NCBI GenBank assembly: GCA_025356435.1
Contig: JANXSY010000027.1
Location: forward strand, 1 to 64,000
DNA length: 64,000 nt
DNA from: Isosphaeraceae bacterium
Lineage (GTDB): Bacteria > Planctomycetota > Planctomycetia > Isosphaerales > Isosphaeraceae
Reading direction: 5' to 3'
Part shown: one piece after another, positions 16,146-27,390 of the stretch
Layout: every line of letters begins with the position of its first letter
Position numbering within the stretch: position 1 is the first letter of the stretch
Notes under the pieces: model-generated
Databases searched by the model: none
What the model saw: only the letters and a program-made list of their open reading frames with translations
Told to the model about the DNA's origin: nothing
Made by a program: the position numbers and the translations under genes

Positions 16146-18596
16146 ATGCGTTGCCGAAGACTCGCCGGAATCGCCGTGATCCTGCTCGCGACGACGACCG
16201 CACGGGCATCATCCCCCGCCCTCAGCGCCATCCGCCCGCTCGGAGGCCAGCGTGGGACCGAGACCGAGATCAACTTGACGGGGGATCGTCTCTCCGACGC
16301 TAAGGAGATCATCTACTACCAGCCCGGGATCACCACGACGAAGCTAACCGTCGTGAGCAACGCGCACGTCAAGGCCACGGTCAAGATTGCCCCCGACTGC
16401 CGCCTCGGGCTCTTCGATCTCCGCGTCCGCACCGCGACCGGCATGAGCGAACTGCGGACGTTCAGCGTCGGTGCCCTCAAGGAAGTGACCGAGGTCGAGC
16501 CGAACAGCGACTTCGCCAAGCCCCAGCCCGTCGCGATGAACAGCGTCGTCAACGGCGTGGCCGACAACGAAGATGTCGACTATTACGTCGTCGACGCTAA
16601 GAAGGGAGACCGGATCTCGGCCGAGGTCGAGGGCATCCGCGTCGGGATCACGATGTTCGACCCCTATGTCGCGATCATGGACGCCAAGCGGTTCGAGCTC
16701 GTGTCGAGCGATGACTCGGCCCTGATCTTTCAGGACGGATTCGCCTCAGTGATCGCCCCGAGCGACGGCAAATACATCATTCAGGTGCGAGAGAGCGCCT
16801 ACGCAGGTAGCGCGGCCTGCCTCTATCGCCTCCACATCGGCAACTTCCCCCGCGCCACCGCGACCGTCCCCTCGGGCGGTAAGCTCGGTGACAAGGTGAC
16901 GGTCAGGTGGATCGGCGATATCGCGGGCGAACGGACGACGACCGTGACCCTGCCCGCTGTGTTCGACAAGAACTTCGGCCTGCTGAATAGTGATGAGAAA
17001 GGCGTGTCGCCCTACGCCAACGTCTTCCGGCTCTCGACGTTCGGCAACGTCGTCGAGGTCGAGCCGAACGACGACCCAGCCAAGGCGACCGCCTTCGAAG
17101 CGCCGATGGCGCTCAACGGTGTGATCGGCAAGGCGGAGGACAACGACTACTACGTCTTCAAGGCCAAGAAGGGGCAGGTCTTCGACATCCGCGCCCTCGC
17201 CCGGGCGCTCCGGTCTCCGCTCGACCCCGTCATGCACATCCTCAAGAAGGGCGGGCCGTATCTCGCCGGCAATGACGACACCGAAGGCCCCGACAGCTTC
17301 ATCCGCTTCGCCGCCCCCGACGACGGCGAATACATCATCTGGATCCACGACCACCTCAAAAAGGGCGGGCCGGACTACTTCTACCGGGTCGAAGTCGCCC
17401 CCGTGGCGGCGAAGCTCATCACAACCGTTACGACCGAATCGATGGGGCGAGGCACGGGCGCGATCAACCTCTCGGTCCCCAAGGGCAATCGGCAGTCGAT
17501 CCTGGTGAACGTGACCCGCGCCGACTTCGGCGGCGAGCTGAAGCTGAGCATGCCCAACCTACCTCCGGGGATAACCTTCGACGCCGACCCGATGTATGCC
17601 AACCTCGCCACGATGCCCATCTTGCTCTCGGCCAAGGCCGACGCACCGATCGGCGGCACGCTGTCGAAGGTGATCGGTACCCACGCAGACCCCAAGATCC
17701 TGGTTCCTTGCGAGTTCAACCAGACGATCGAACTAGTCCTCGGCGCGAACAACGTCAACTTCTGGGGACGAGTCGTCGAGACCCTGCCGGTCGCGGTGAC
17801 GGACGAGGCCCCTTACTCGATCGAGATCGCCGAGCCCAAGGTGCCGCTCGTACGGGGCGGGTCGATGAACCTCAAGGTGGTGGCCAAGCGAAAGCCGGGA
17901 TTCACCGCTCCCATCTCGGTCTCTCTGCCCTGGAACCCGCCCGGCGTCAGCTCGTCGGGCGGCGTCGTGATCCCCGAGAAAGCGAACGAGGCTCTGATCC
18001 CGGTCAACGCCGACGGCGGGGCCGAGTTGAAGACCTGGCGGATCGTCGTCGACGGCGTCTCGACCGGACCGACCGGGCCGATCAAGGTCTCGACCCAGTT
18101 GGCCAAGCTCACGATCTCCCAGCAGTTCCTCACGCTCGGCTTCCAGGCCGCGAGCGTCGAGCAGGGCAAGGAGACCGACCTCGTCGCCACGGTCAACAAA
18201 GTGGTCGACTTCCCCGGCGAGGCCCAGGTCACGCTAGTCGGCCTGCCGAACAAGGTAACGACCGACGTCAAGAAGGTGACGAAAGACGTCAAGGAACTGG
18301 TGTTTCACCTCAAGACCGATAAGGGTTCGCCGGCCGGCAACCATCAGAACCTGTTCTGCCAGGTAGTAGTGATGATGAACGGCGAGCCGATCGTCCACAA
18401 CCTCGGCACCGGGGCGCTTCGGGTTGACGTGCCCCTGCCGCCGAAGCCCGCGCCGGTCGCTGTCGCGGCGGCCCCGGCACCCGTCGCGGCCCCCAAGCCG
18501 GTCACGCCGGCCCCACCCGTCGAGAAGCGGCTGACCCGCCTCGAAAAGCTCCGCCTCGAAGCGGCTGAGAAGGCCAAGGCCGGGGGCGGAAAATGA
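16146..18596 (+). CDS. secreted PPC-domain (pre-peptidase C-terminal) repeat protein
   Basis: 816 residues with a signal peptide (MRCRRLAGIAVILLATTTAR, cleavage near ASS). An IPT/TIG-like Ig fold (about 25-110; LGGQRGTETEINLTGDRL) is followed by two PPC-type domains, recognisable by EVEPNSDFAKPQ ... DEDVDYY-like and EVEPNDDPAKAT ... EDNDYYVFKAKKG blocks, then further beta-rich segments and an alanine/proline tail ending in a lysine/arginine-rich helix. Planctomycete clusters with DUF1501 and DUF1549/1553 often contain such a protein; its role is probably extracellular binding or scaffolding. An ATG nine bases upstream is an alternative start. The stop overlaps an ATG of the next frame (ATGA at 18593). 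Confidence 0.85.
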   Translation: MRCRRLAGIAVILLATTTARASSPALSAIRPLGGQRGTETEINLTGDRLSDAKEIIYYQPGITTTKLTVVSNAHVKATVKIAPDCRLGLFDLRVRTATGMSELRTFSVGALKEVTEVEPNSDFAKPQPVAMNSVVNGVADNEDVDYYVVDAKKGDRISAEVEGIRVGITMFDPYVAIMDAKRFELVSSDDSALIFQDGFASVIAPSDGKYIIQVRESAYAGSAACLYRLHIGNFPRATATVPSGGKLGDKVTVRWIGDIAGERTTTVTLPAVFDKNFGLLNSDEKGVSPYANVFRLSTFGNVVEVEPNDDPAKATAFEAPMALNGVIGKAEDNDYYVFKAKKGQVFDIRALARALRSPLDPVMHILKKGGPYLAGNDDTEGPDSFIRFAAPDDGEYIIWIHDHLKKGGPDYFYRVEVAPVAAKLITTVTTESMGRGTGAINLSVPKGNRQSILVNVTRADFGGELKLSMPNLPPGITFDADPMYANLATMPILLSAKADAPIGGTLSKVIGTHADPKILVPCEFNQTIELVLGANNVNFWGRVVETLPVAVTDEAPYSIEIAEPKVPLVRGGSMNLKVVAKRKPGFTAPISVSLPWNPPGVSSSGGVVIPEKANEALIPVNADGGAELKTWRIVVDGVSTGPTGPIKVSTQLAKLTISQQFLTLGFQAASVEQGKETDLVATVNKVVDFPGEAQVTLVGLPNKVTTDVKKVTKDVKELVFHLKTDKGSPAGNHQNLFCQVVVMMNGEPIVHNLGTGALRVDVPLPPKPAPVAVAAAPAPVAAPKPVTPAPPVEKRLTRLEKLRLEAAEKAKAGGGK

Positions 18597-18667
18597 CGAC
18601 CATTGAGCCGAACCCTAAGTCCGCCCCGACGATGCGACGACCGGACCCAAGTTTGAGAGAGGTTCTG

Positions 18668-21106
<2,439 letters not shown>

Positions 21107-21116
21107 TCTGACGACC

Positions 21117-21151
21117 CCGGCCCGCCCGGCCTCCCGGGCGGGCCTCTTTCC
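21117..21151 (+). terminator. GC-rich hairpin between DUF1549/1553 and cytochrome-WD40 genes
   Basis: GGCCCGCCCGG (21119-21129) pairs with CCGGGCGGGCC (21134-21144) around a four-base loop, followed by TCTTTCCC. A strong stem with a weak pyrimidine tail, so a terminator or a partial attenuator inside the cluster. Confidence 0.6.
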
Positions 21152-21189
21152 CAAATAGACGACGATCAAGCCCCGCGAGGTCTGCCCCC

Positions 21190-23538
21190 ATGCGACTGCG
21201 ATTGACCCTGGCCTCTTTCGCCCTGGTGCTCGCCGCGAGCTTCGTCTCGGCCTACTCGGCCGACGACAAGGCGAAGCCGAAGGTCACGTTCGAGAACGTC
21301 TCGACGATCTTCCGGGCCAAGTGCAATAGCTGCCACAATGCCGACAAGCAGAAGGGCGGCCTCAACCTCGAAACCTACGGCTCCGCCATGCAAGGCGGCG
21401 CGGGTGGCAAGGTGATCGAGGCGGGCGACTCGAGCGGCTCGCGGCTCTACGGCCTGGTGTCGCACACCGAAGAGCCGAAGATGCCGCCGATGCAGCCCAA
21501 GATCCCCGACGCTGACATCGCCACCATCCGGCTTTGGATCGACGCCGGTGCGCCCGAGTCTTCGGGCTCGGCCGTGGCCGTAAAGGCAAAGCCAAAGTTC
21601 GAGTTCAAGGTCGACGCCTCGGCGACGGGCAAGCCCTCTGGTCCCGCCGCGATGCCTGTCGGTGTACCGACTGAGCCGGTCATCGTCAGCCTTCGGCCGA
21701 ACGCGATCCTGGCGATGTCGGCCAGCCCGTGGGCCCCGCTCGTGGCCATCGGCGGACACAAGCAAGTCTTGGTCTACAACACGGCCTTGAGCCGCCTCGT
21801 TGCCGTCTTCCCGTTTCCCGAAGGAACGATCCACGTCCTCAAGTTCAGCCGTAACGGCTCGCTGCTCCTGGCGGCGGGAGGTCGTGGCGGCCAGTCGGGC
21901 GGGGCCGTCGTCTTCGACGTTAAAGACGGCAAGCGGGTGTTTGAGATCGTCAAGGAATATGACTCCGTCCTCGCCGCCGACATCAGCCCCGACCACAGCC
22001 AGATCGCCCTCGGAGGCCCAAGCCGCATCCTCCGTGTCTACTCCACCGCCGACGGCAAGCCGCTCTTTGAGTCGAAGAAGCACACCGAGTGGATCACCGC
22101 GATCGAGTTCAGCCCCGACGGCGTGCTCCTTGCCTCCGGAGACCGCAACAACGGCCTCTTCGTCTGGGAGACCGCAACCGGGCGCGAGTACTACGAGCTG
22201 CGCGGGCACACAGCGATGATTACCGACGTGAGCTGGCGGCCCGACTCGAACGTGCTCGCCTCGTGTAGCGAAGACGGCTCGGTCCGGCTCTGGGAGATGG
22301 AGAACGGCACCCAGATCAAGAACTGGGCCGCCCACGGTGGCGGTGCCGCCTCGGTCCGGTTCGCTAAGGACGGTCGGCTTGTAACCACCGGCCGCGACCG
22401 CGTCCCCCACCTCTGGGACCAGAATGGCGGCAAGCAGCGCGACTTCGAAGGCTTCAATGACCTCGCCCTCCGCGCAGTGTTCTCGTTCGACGATGCAGCA
22501 GTGATCGCCGGAGATTGGTCGGGCGAAGTCCGCGTCTGGAACGTCAAGGACGGGGTCCGGCTCGCGAACCTCGTCGCCAACCCCGCCCCCGTGGCGGTTC
22601 GACTCGAAGCGGTGAAGGCCGCTTATCTGACCGCCCAGGCCGCCGCCCAGAAGGAACTCGCCCCGCTCCAGGCCTCCGTCGCCGAAAAGATCGTGTTGTT
22701 GACCAAGTCCCAGCAGGCTTACACCGCCGCGCAGGCCCTGGCCACCCAGAAAGCAGCCGAGGTCGCCGGCTTCGAGAAGGCACTCGCTGACAAGACGCTT
22801 ACCGAGTCCAACGTCGTCGCGGCGTTCACCAAGGCGCAGGGGCTTGCGAAGACCACGGCCGACGCCAAGGTCACCGCCGAGAAGAAGGTCGGCGAGACGA
22901 TCGCCGCCGAGAAGGCCGCTGCCGCCGCGCTCGCCGCGAGCAAGTTGGCGATCGAAAAGACGCTCGCCGACAAAACCGCGACCGACGCCCTCGTCAAGAC
23001 CGCCGCCGAGGCCGTCAAGGCGACGACCGACAAGGCGGCCGTCGATAAGGCGAACGCCGCACTTGCCACCCTCATCCTCCAGGCAAACGAGAAGACGGCC
23101 GCCCTCACGCTCGCCGCTCGTCGCCAAAGCGAAGCCCAAGCCGCCTATGAAGCCGCCGTCGCCGCCAAGACGGCGGCACCGAATGCGGTGGTCGTCGCGA
23201 CGGCCCAGATGAAGGCGACTGCCGACGCCCTGCCGCCCCTCCAGGCGGCCCTCGCGAAAGCCCAGGCCGAGAAACTCGCCGCCGCCGCCCTGATCCCCAC
23301 CGCGAAGGCCGTCGCCCTCGCCGCGATCAACGCCCTCAACGCGGGCAAGGCCGGATTCGACGGCGCAAACGTCGCCAAGCTCGCCGCCGACAAGGCCCTC
23401 GCTGACAAGACAGCCGCAGTCGCCCCGATCATCGCCAAGGCCGAGAACCTGCGACTGGAGAGCGAAGCCCTCGCCTCCGAGATGAAGGCGGCCGACAGCT
23501 CGAAGTCGGTGATGACGAACAAGCCGCCGAAGGGCTGA
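21190..23538 (+). CDS. planctomycete cytochrome c (PSCyt1-like) fused to WD40 repeats and a long coiled coil
   Basis: 782 residues. Signal peptide (to about residue 23), cytochrome c-like domain with C45-NS-C48-H49 and the downstream MPPMQPKIPDADI block (heme-ligand methionine region), WD40 beta-propeller repeats (about 170-460; WITAIEFSPDGVLLASGD, MITDVSWRPDSNVLASCSED), then some 300 residues very rich in Ala, Lys, Glu and Thr with heptad character, predicted to be a long helix or coiled coil. Probably exported and heme-bearing, with an interaction platform. A full-length antisense frame exists but is a composition shadow. Last gene of the cluster. Confidence 0.9.
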   Translation: MRLRLTLASFALVLAASFVSAYSADDKAKPKVTFENVSTIFRAKCNSCHNADKQKGGLNLETYGSAMQGGAGGKVIEAGDSSGSRLYGLVSHTEEPKMPPMQPKIPDADIATIRLWIDAGAPESSGSAVAVKAKPKFEFKVDASATGKPSGPAAMPVGVPTEPVIVSLRPNAILAMSASPWAPLVAIGGHKQVLVYNTALSRLVAVFPFPEGTIHVLKFSRNGSLLLAAGGRGGQSGGAVVFDVKDGKRVFEIVKEYDSVLAADISPDHSQIALGGPSRILRVYSTADGKPLFESKKHTEWITAIEFSPDGVLLASGDRNNGLFVWETATGREYYELRGHTAMITDVSWRPDSNVLASCSEDGSVRLWEMENGTQIKNWAAHGGGAASVRFAKDGRLVTTGRDRVPHLWDQNGGKQRDFEGFNDLALRAVFSFDDAAVIAGDWSGEVRVWNVKDGVRLANLVANPAPVAVRLEAVKAAYLTAQAAAQKELAPLQASVAEKIVLLTKSQQAYTAAQALATQKAAEVAGFEKALADKTLTESNVVAAFTKAQGLAKTTADAKVTAEKKVGETIAAEKAAAAALAASKLAIEKTLADKTATDALVKTAAEAVKATTDKAAVDKANAALATLILQANEKTAALTLAARRQSEAQAAYEAAVAAKTAAPNAVVVATAQMKATADALPPLQAALAKAQAEKLAAAALIPTAKAVALAAINALNAGKAGFDGANVAKLAADKALADKTAAVAPIIAKAENLRLESEALASEMKAADSSKSVMTNKPPKG

Positions 23539-23640
23539 TCCGGGACGATGGCCCAAGTCATCCTCACACGACCAGACACGCGATCGTCCCCCTTCCCCCG
23601 CCCCCATCGGCATCGAGGGAGGGATCAAACTGGGCCGCTC

Positions 23641-24219
23641 TCAACACATGCGTCGGCCCCAGGCGAATACTCCGATCGCCGCGATGAGACCTGCCAGAAG
23701 CGTCGACGGTTCGGTAGCGGCGATGGCGGGAGTGGCCCCAGTATAGTTGCCGAAGGAGCCCTGGCCCGTTTCATAGTAAAGATTCAGGCTACCGGCGATC
23801 GGCGGCTCGAACGAGAGCGACTGACCTGCGGCGTTGGAGAAGTCGACCGAGCCGGAGAGCGGCCCGTCGCCGAACGAATTGACGTTGCTGAATTGCACGC
23901 CCTCGCTCCCTAGGCCGTTGTCGGCGATGACAACCTCGACGGTGGCGAGCGTGGTGCGGATGTCGGCCTCGGTGTAGAGGTCTCCGCCGATCGAGAAGGC
24001 GATGTGGTATTCGCCGAGGGAGGTGAGGGTGAAGGTCCCCTGTCCCGGGTCGTCCGCGATCGTGAGCGTGCCCGATCCGACGAATGGGGGTGTGGCCGGG
24101 GGCGGGCCGGGGCCATTGTTGTCGAAGACGAAGTTGAACGTCACGCCCGCGCGGGATGCGGGGCCGGTCGCGAGCCCGATTAGGCAGGCGACCCCAAGAA
24201 TCCGAGCGATGTTTCTCAT
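23641..24219 (-). CDS. PEP-CTERM-like secreted protein
   Basis: 192 residues with a signal peptide (MRNIARILGVACLIGLATGP) and a beta-rich body. Its C-terminus ATEPSTLLAGLIAAIGVFAW ends in GRRMC, matching the PEP-CTERM sorting layout: a PS/EPS motif, a hydrophobic helix and basic residues. Such proteins are processed by an exosortase, which I do not see in this window. Function unknown; probably surface or exopolysaccharide associated. It lies downstream of the beta-propeller gene on the same strand with a 64-base gap. Confidence 0.75.
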   Translation of the reverse strand: MRNIARILGVACLIGLATGPASRAGVTFNFVFDNNGPGPPPATPPFVGSGTLTIADDPGQGTFTLTSLGEYHIAFSIGGDLYTEADIRTTLATVEVVIADNGLGSEGVQFSNVNSFGDGPLSGSVDFSNAAGQSLSFEPPIAGSLNLYYETGQGSFGNYTGATPAIAATEPSTLLAGLIAAIGVFAWGRRMC

Positions 24220-24283
24220 GATGTATCCCTGGTGTGGTACGTCGCGGGCAGGAGGGCGACGTAGCACAACCTAGGACACGAAT

Positions 24284-25129
24284 TCATTTTTCGACGATCA
24301 CCAGCGTGCAAGGGTGCTTCATCGCCGGGCTCTTGATGATGCGGACCGTCGACTTGTCCATCGCGACGACGCGGATCGCGGCGTTCTGGGCCTCGGAGAT
24401 GTAGGTCAGGCCCTTGTGGCGGACGAAGCCCGAGGGCCACTTGAGGTGCTGATCGACCGGGGCGTCAGACCCGCCGTACTTCCAGACGACTTCGCCCTTG
24501 GGGTCGACCTCGACAAGGAAATACCCGACCTTGCTGCCGTATCCGGTGCCGCTGCTGATGAGGGTATTACCATTGTCGAACCGGGTCGCGAGGTAGGGGA
24601 ACGGGAGCTTGTAGCGCCAGACGATCGACTTATCGGGGGCGACCTCGATCACCTCGTCCTCTGTGCTGGCGCAGATGAGGGTGTTGCCGTTAGGCAGGCG
24701 ACGCATCTGTCGCATCGTCGGGTTCGGACGCTTGTTTGTGTTGGGAACGTCAAACCGCCAGACCTCTTTTTTATCGGCGTCGACCTCGATCACGGCCATC
24801 TGACCCGCGTCGCCGATCACGGTATGGCCGTTTGGCAGCCGCTGGGCCGACTCAGCAAACTTGATCGTCGGCGCTCCGAGTTCCCAGACGACCTTCTTCT
24901 CGGGGGAGATCTCCTGGACCTTGCCGGTGGAGATCAGAACGTTGCCGTTGGGCAGCAGTTGAACGTCGTGGCCGTTGCGGTTCGGGCAGTCCCAGACGAG
25001 AGTGCCATCCTCCTTGATCTTGATGAGTCGACCGGTCTCGTGGTCCATGCTGTAGATCTGGACCTCCGCGACGGCCACGGCCGGGAGGCAGGCGAGCAGG
25101 AAGGTCATCGAAAGGGCGTGGAGGCGCAT
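24284..25129 (-). CDS. secreted PQQ-like beta-propeller protein
   Basis: 281 residues with a signal peptide (MRLHALSMTFLLACLPAVAV) and six or so similar blades with the pattern LPNGNTLI...EVD..KEVVW (for example VQLLPNGNVLISTG, MRRLPNGNTLICAS, TRFDNGNTLISSG). This is the PQQ-like or arylsulfotransferase-like propeller family. No catalytic residues can be assigned, so it may be a binding protein. I start at ATG 25129; the upstream extension of six residues has no extra support. It lies 25 bases downstream of the aldolase gene, probably in one operon. Confidence 0.82.
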   Translation of the reverse strand: MRLHALSMTFLLACLPAVAVAEVQIYSMDHETGRLIKIKEDGTLVWDCPNRNGHDVQLLPNGNVLISTGKVQEISPEKKVVWELGAPTIKFAESAQRLPNGHTVIGDAGQMAVIEVDADKKEVWRFDVPNTNKRPNPTMRQMRRLPNGNTLICASTEDEVIEVAPDKSIVWRYKLPFPYLATRFDNGNTLISSGTGYGSKVGYFLVEVDPKGEVVWKYGGSDAPVDQHLKWPSGFVRHKGLTYISEAQNAAIRVVAMDKSTVRIIKSPAMKHPCTLVIVEK

Positions 25130-25154
25130 GGAGAGAGTCCTCGGCAAGAGAAAT

Positions 25155-25952
25155 TCAATATTTCGCGAGTTCGCCGGTGATCAGTTCGGGGTGGATCTGC
25201 TTGGCGAGTTCGGAAGCCCCGTTGAGCATGAACTTCAACTCGCTGTTGACGGCGATGAATCGCCAGCCTTCGGCGATGCGACGCTTGGCGTCGTCGATCG
25301 AGAAGACATGCAGGCCCGACGGCACACCCTGGCGGGCGCAGGCCTCGCGGATGCGCTGCATGGTGGCCTCGTGGAGTTCTTTCGAGGGAGGAGAGCCATC
25401 CGGGCCTCTCAGCGACGCGGCGAGGTCGTTGGGGCCGACGAACACGGCGTCGATGCCAGGGACGGCGTAGATCTCGTCGGCGATGTCGACGGCGTCAATG
25501 TGCTCGGTCTGGATGATGACAAGGATCTCGTCATCGGCGTGGCGATAATACTCGTCAGCGGTCGCGCCAAAGTTCATGGCGTGAAGCCCGCCGCCGACCG
25601 AGCGGTTGCCCTTGGGGGGATATTTGCAGGCGGCGACGATCGTGCGGGCCTCTTCGGCCGTCATGACCATCGGGGCGATGATCCCCATGGCGCCGCAGTC
25701 GAGCGCCATCTTGATCCAGTCGTGACGGCCGTGCGGGACGCGGGCGAGCGGTACGCAGCCGGCGTCGGCGATCGCGCCGAACATCATGGCGGCGGTCTGG
25801 ATGTCGGTGTGCGAATGCTCCATGTCGACGGTCAGCCAGGGGAGGCCCGTCCGTGCCAGGAACCGCGACGCGACGACGCTCCCGAGCGACAGCCAGGTGC
25901 CAACCTGCGGCTTGCCCGCCTTCAAGGCCCGCTTGACGGGGTTTAATTTCAA
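25155..25952 (-). CDS. HpcH/HpaI family aldolase
   Basis: 265 residues of the class II pyruvate-type aldolase family: PQVGTWLSLGS, WLTVDMEHSHTD, LARVPHGRHDWIKMALDCGA, GIIAPMVMTAEEA, VIIQTEHIDAVD and AVFVGPNDLAASLR, the last including the expected metal-binding Glu/Asp region. It should cleave or form 2-keto-3-hydroxy acids in the cytoplasm. There is no ATG at a sensible place; I use a TTG at 25952 (LKLNPVKRAL) because GGAGAG lies about six bases before it, and it gives the normal family length. The longer frame to 26042 has no domain. Confidence 0.85.
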   Translation of the reverse strand: MKLNPVKRALKAGKPQVGTWLSLGSVVASRFLARTGLPWLTVDMEHSHTDIQTAAMMFGAIADAGCVPLARVPHGRHDWIKMALDCGAMGIIAPMVMTAEEARTIVAACKYPPKGNRSVGGGLHAMNFGATADEYYRHADDEILVIIQTEHIDAVDIADEIYAVPGIDAVFVGPNDLAASLRGPDGSPPSKELHEATMQRIREACARQGVPSGLHVFSIDDAKRRIAEGWRFIAVNSELKFMLNGASELAKQIHPELITGELAKY

Positions 25953-26121
25953 GTGGCTCTCCGGTCTTGATTGAGAGGGGATCGTGCGATTTGGGCCGGC
26001 TAACCCCGATTTTTCACGAGAGTTTGACACTTCCGTCACCACGAGACAAGGCCTGGCCTGTTAAGATCAACTGAGGATCATGAGAAGTCACCCGGCCGGA
26101 CCGACTCGAACGGAGGGTACC

Positions 26122-27273
26122 ATGCGACTGACCCTGATCACCGAGACATACGCCCCGCAGGTGAACGGCGTCTCCCGGACCTTGGGCCAGCTCGTCCGCC
26201 ACATGACCGAGGCGGGCGACACGGTCCAGGTCGTCCACCCCGACTACGGCCAGGCCCCCGACCACGCCGAGCACGTCACGGTGCGGTCGGTTGCGCTGCC
26301 CTGGTACAAGGACGTTCGGGTTCCTCTGCCGCCGTTCCGCGAGGTGTATCGGGCCGTCGATGCCTTCCGCCCCGACCTGGTCCACATCGCGACCGAGGCA
26401 ACTCTCGGCCTGAGCATGTTGCGGCATTGCCGACGCCGGGGCTACCCCGTCGTGTCGAGCTTCCACACGAATTGGGATCACTACAGCGACCACTACCGGA
26501 TCGGCTTCGCCCGGGGCACGATCTGGCGATACCTCCGCTGGTTCCACGCCCGGACAATCGAAACCTACGTCCCCTCGCGTCCGACGATCGCCGAGCTTGA
26601 GGCCCACGGATTCGACAAGCTCGTCCTCTGGCCGCGCGGCGTCGATGGCGACCTCTTCCACCCCGACCGGCCCGGCCGCGATCGCGTCCGCGCGGAGTTG
26701 GGCTTCACCGCTGACCACGTGGTGATCGGTCATGTGAGTCGGCTCGCCCCCGAGAAGAACGTCGAGTATCTCGCCGACGCGCTGGCGATCGTCGGTGAGG
26801 CGCGGCCCCGAGCCCGTTTTCTGTTCGTCGGCGACGGCCCCGAGCGGGCAAACCTCGAATCGCGGATGGGTCCGAACGCGCGATTCGCGGGCTATCGCTC
26901 CGGCATCGACCTCGCCGACCACTACGCCGCGTCCGACGTTTTCGCGTTCGCCAGCCTGACCGAGACGTTCGGCAACGTGGTCCTCGAAGCGATGGCCTCG
27001 GGCCTGCCGGTCGTCGCCCTTCGCGCCGGCGGGGTGGGCGACATCGTCCGCCCCGGCGGCACCGGCCTTCTCTGCGAGCCGACCGACCCACCCACGAAGT
27101 TCGCCGATGGCCTGATCCGTCTCGTCGACGACCAGGCCCTTCGTCGAGACCTCGCCGAGTCCGCCAGAGCCTACGCCCTGACGCAGACCTGGGAGGCCAT
27201 CATGGGGAGCTTGCGAGATCGGTATCGGGCGATCGTGAAGACGGAAGGTGCTCCGCTCCCCGTGATGGTTTGA
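26122..27273 (+). CDS. GT4 family glycosyltransferase (mannosyltransferase-like)
   Basis: 383 residues with a GT-B fold: N-terminal ITETYAPQVNGVSRTLGQLV, VHIATEATLGLS, HTNWDHY, and a C-terminal nucleotide-sugar domain with HVSRLAPEKNVEYLADAL and the E-x7-E motif in LTETFGNVVLEAMASGLPVV. It is closest in look to GDP-mannose-dependent alpha-mannosyltransferases of glycolipid or glucan synthesis; donor and acceptor are inferred. The start is ATG 26122 with SD GGAGGG; the 14 extra upstream codons are not needed. Cytoplasmic or membrane-peripheral. It stands alone between a minus-strand operon and a convergent ATPase gene. Confidence 0.88.
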   Translation: MRLTLITETYAPQVNGVSRTLGQLVRHMTEAGDTVQVVHPDYGQAPDHAEHVTVRSVALPWYKDVRVPLPPFREVYRAVDAFRPDLVHIATEATLGLSMLRHCRRRGYPVVSSFHTNWDHYSDHYRIGFARGTIWRYLRWFHARTIETYVPSRPTIAELEAHGFDKLVLWPRGVDGDLFHPDRPGRDRVRAELGFTADHVVIGHVSRLAPEKNVEYLADALAIVGEARPRARFLFVGDGPERANLESRMGPNARFAGYRSGIDLADHYAASDVFAFASLTETFGNVVLEAMASGLPVVALRAGGVGDIVRPGGTGLLCEPTDPPTKFADGLIRLVDDQALRRDLAESARAYALTQTWEAIMGSLRDRYRAIVKTEGAPLPVMV

Positions 27274-27390
27274 ACGGGCGGAGGTCGAGGACGGTCGTCT
27301 TGACAGCCGTTTTCTGGTCTCATCCCATCGGAGTTCTGTCAGGCTATCGATGCATGAGTCGGCGATCTGAAATTCGCTGCAAGCGTCTTG

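Noticed and set aside
21166-23628. 820-codon minus-strand frame covering the whole cytochrome-WD40 gene
   Set aside because: The plus strand encodes recognisable cytochrome and WD40 motifs; the antisense frame is Gly/Arg/Val-rich, lacks domains and arises from GC-rich codon use.
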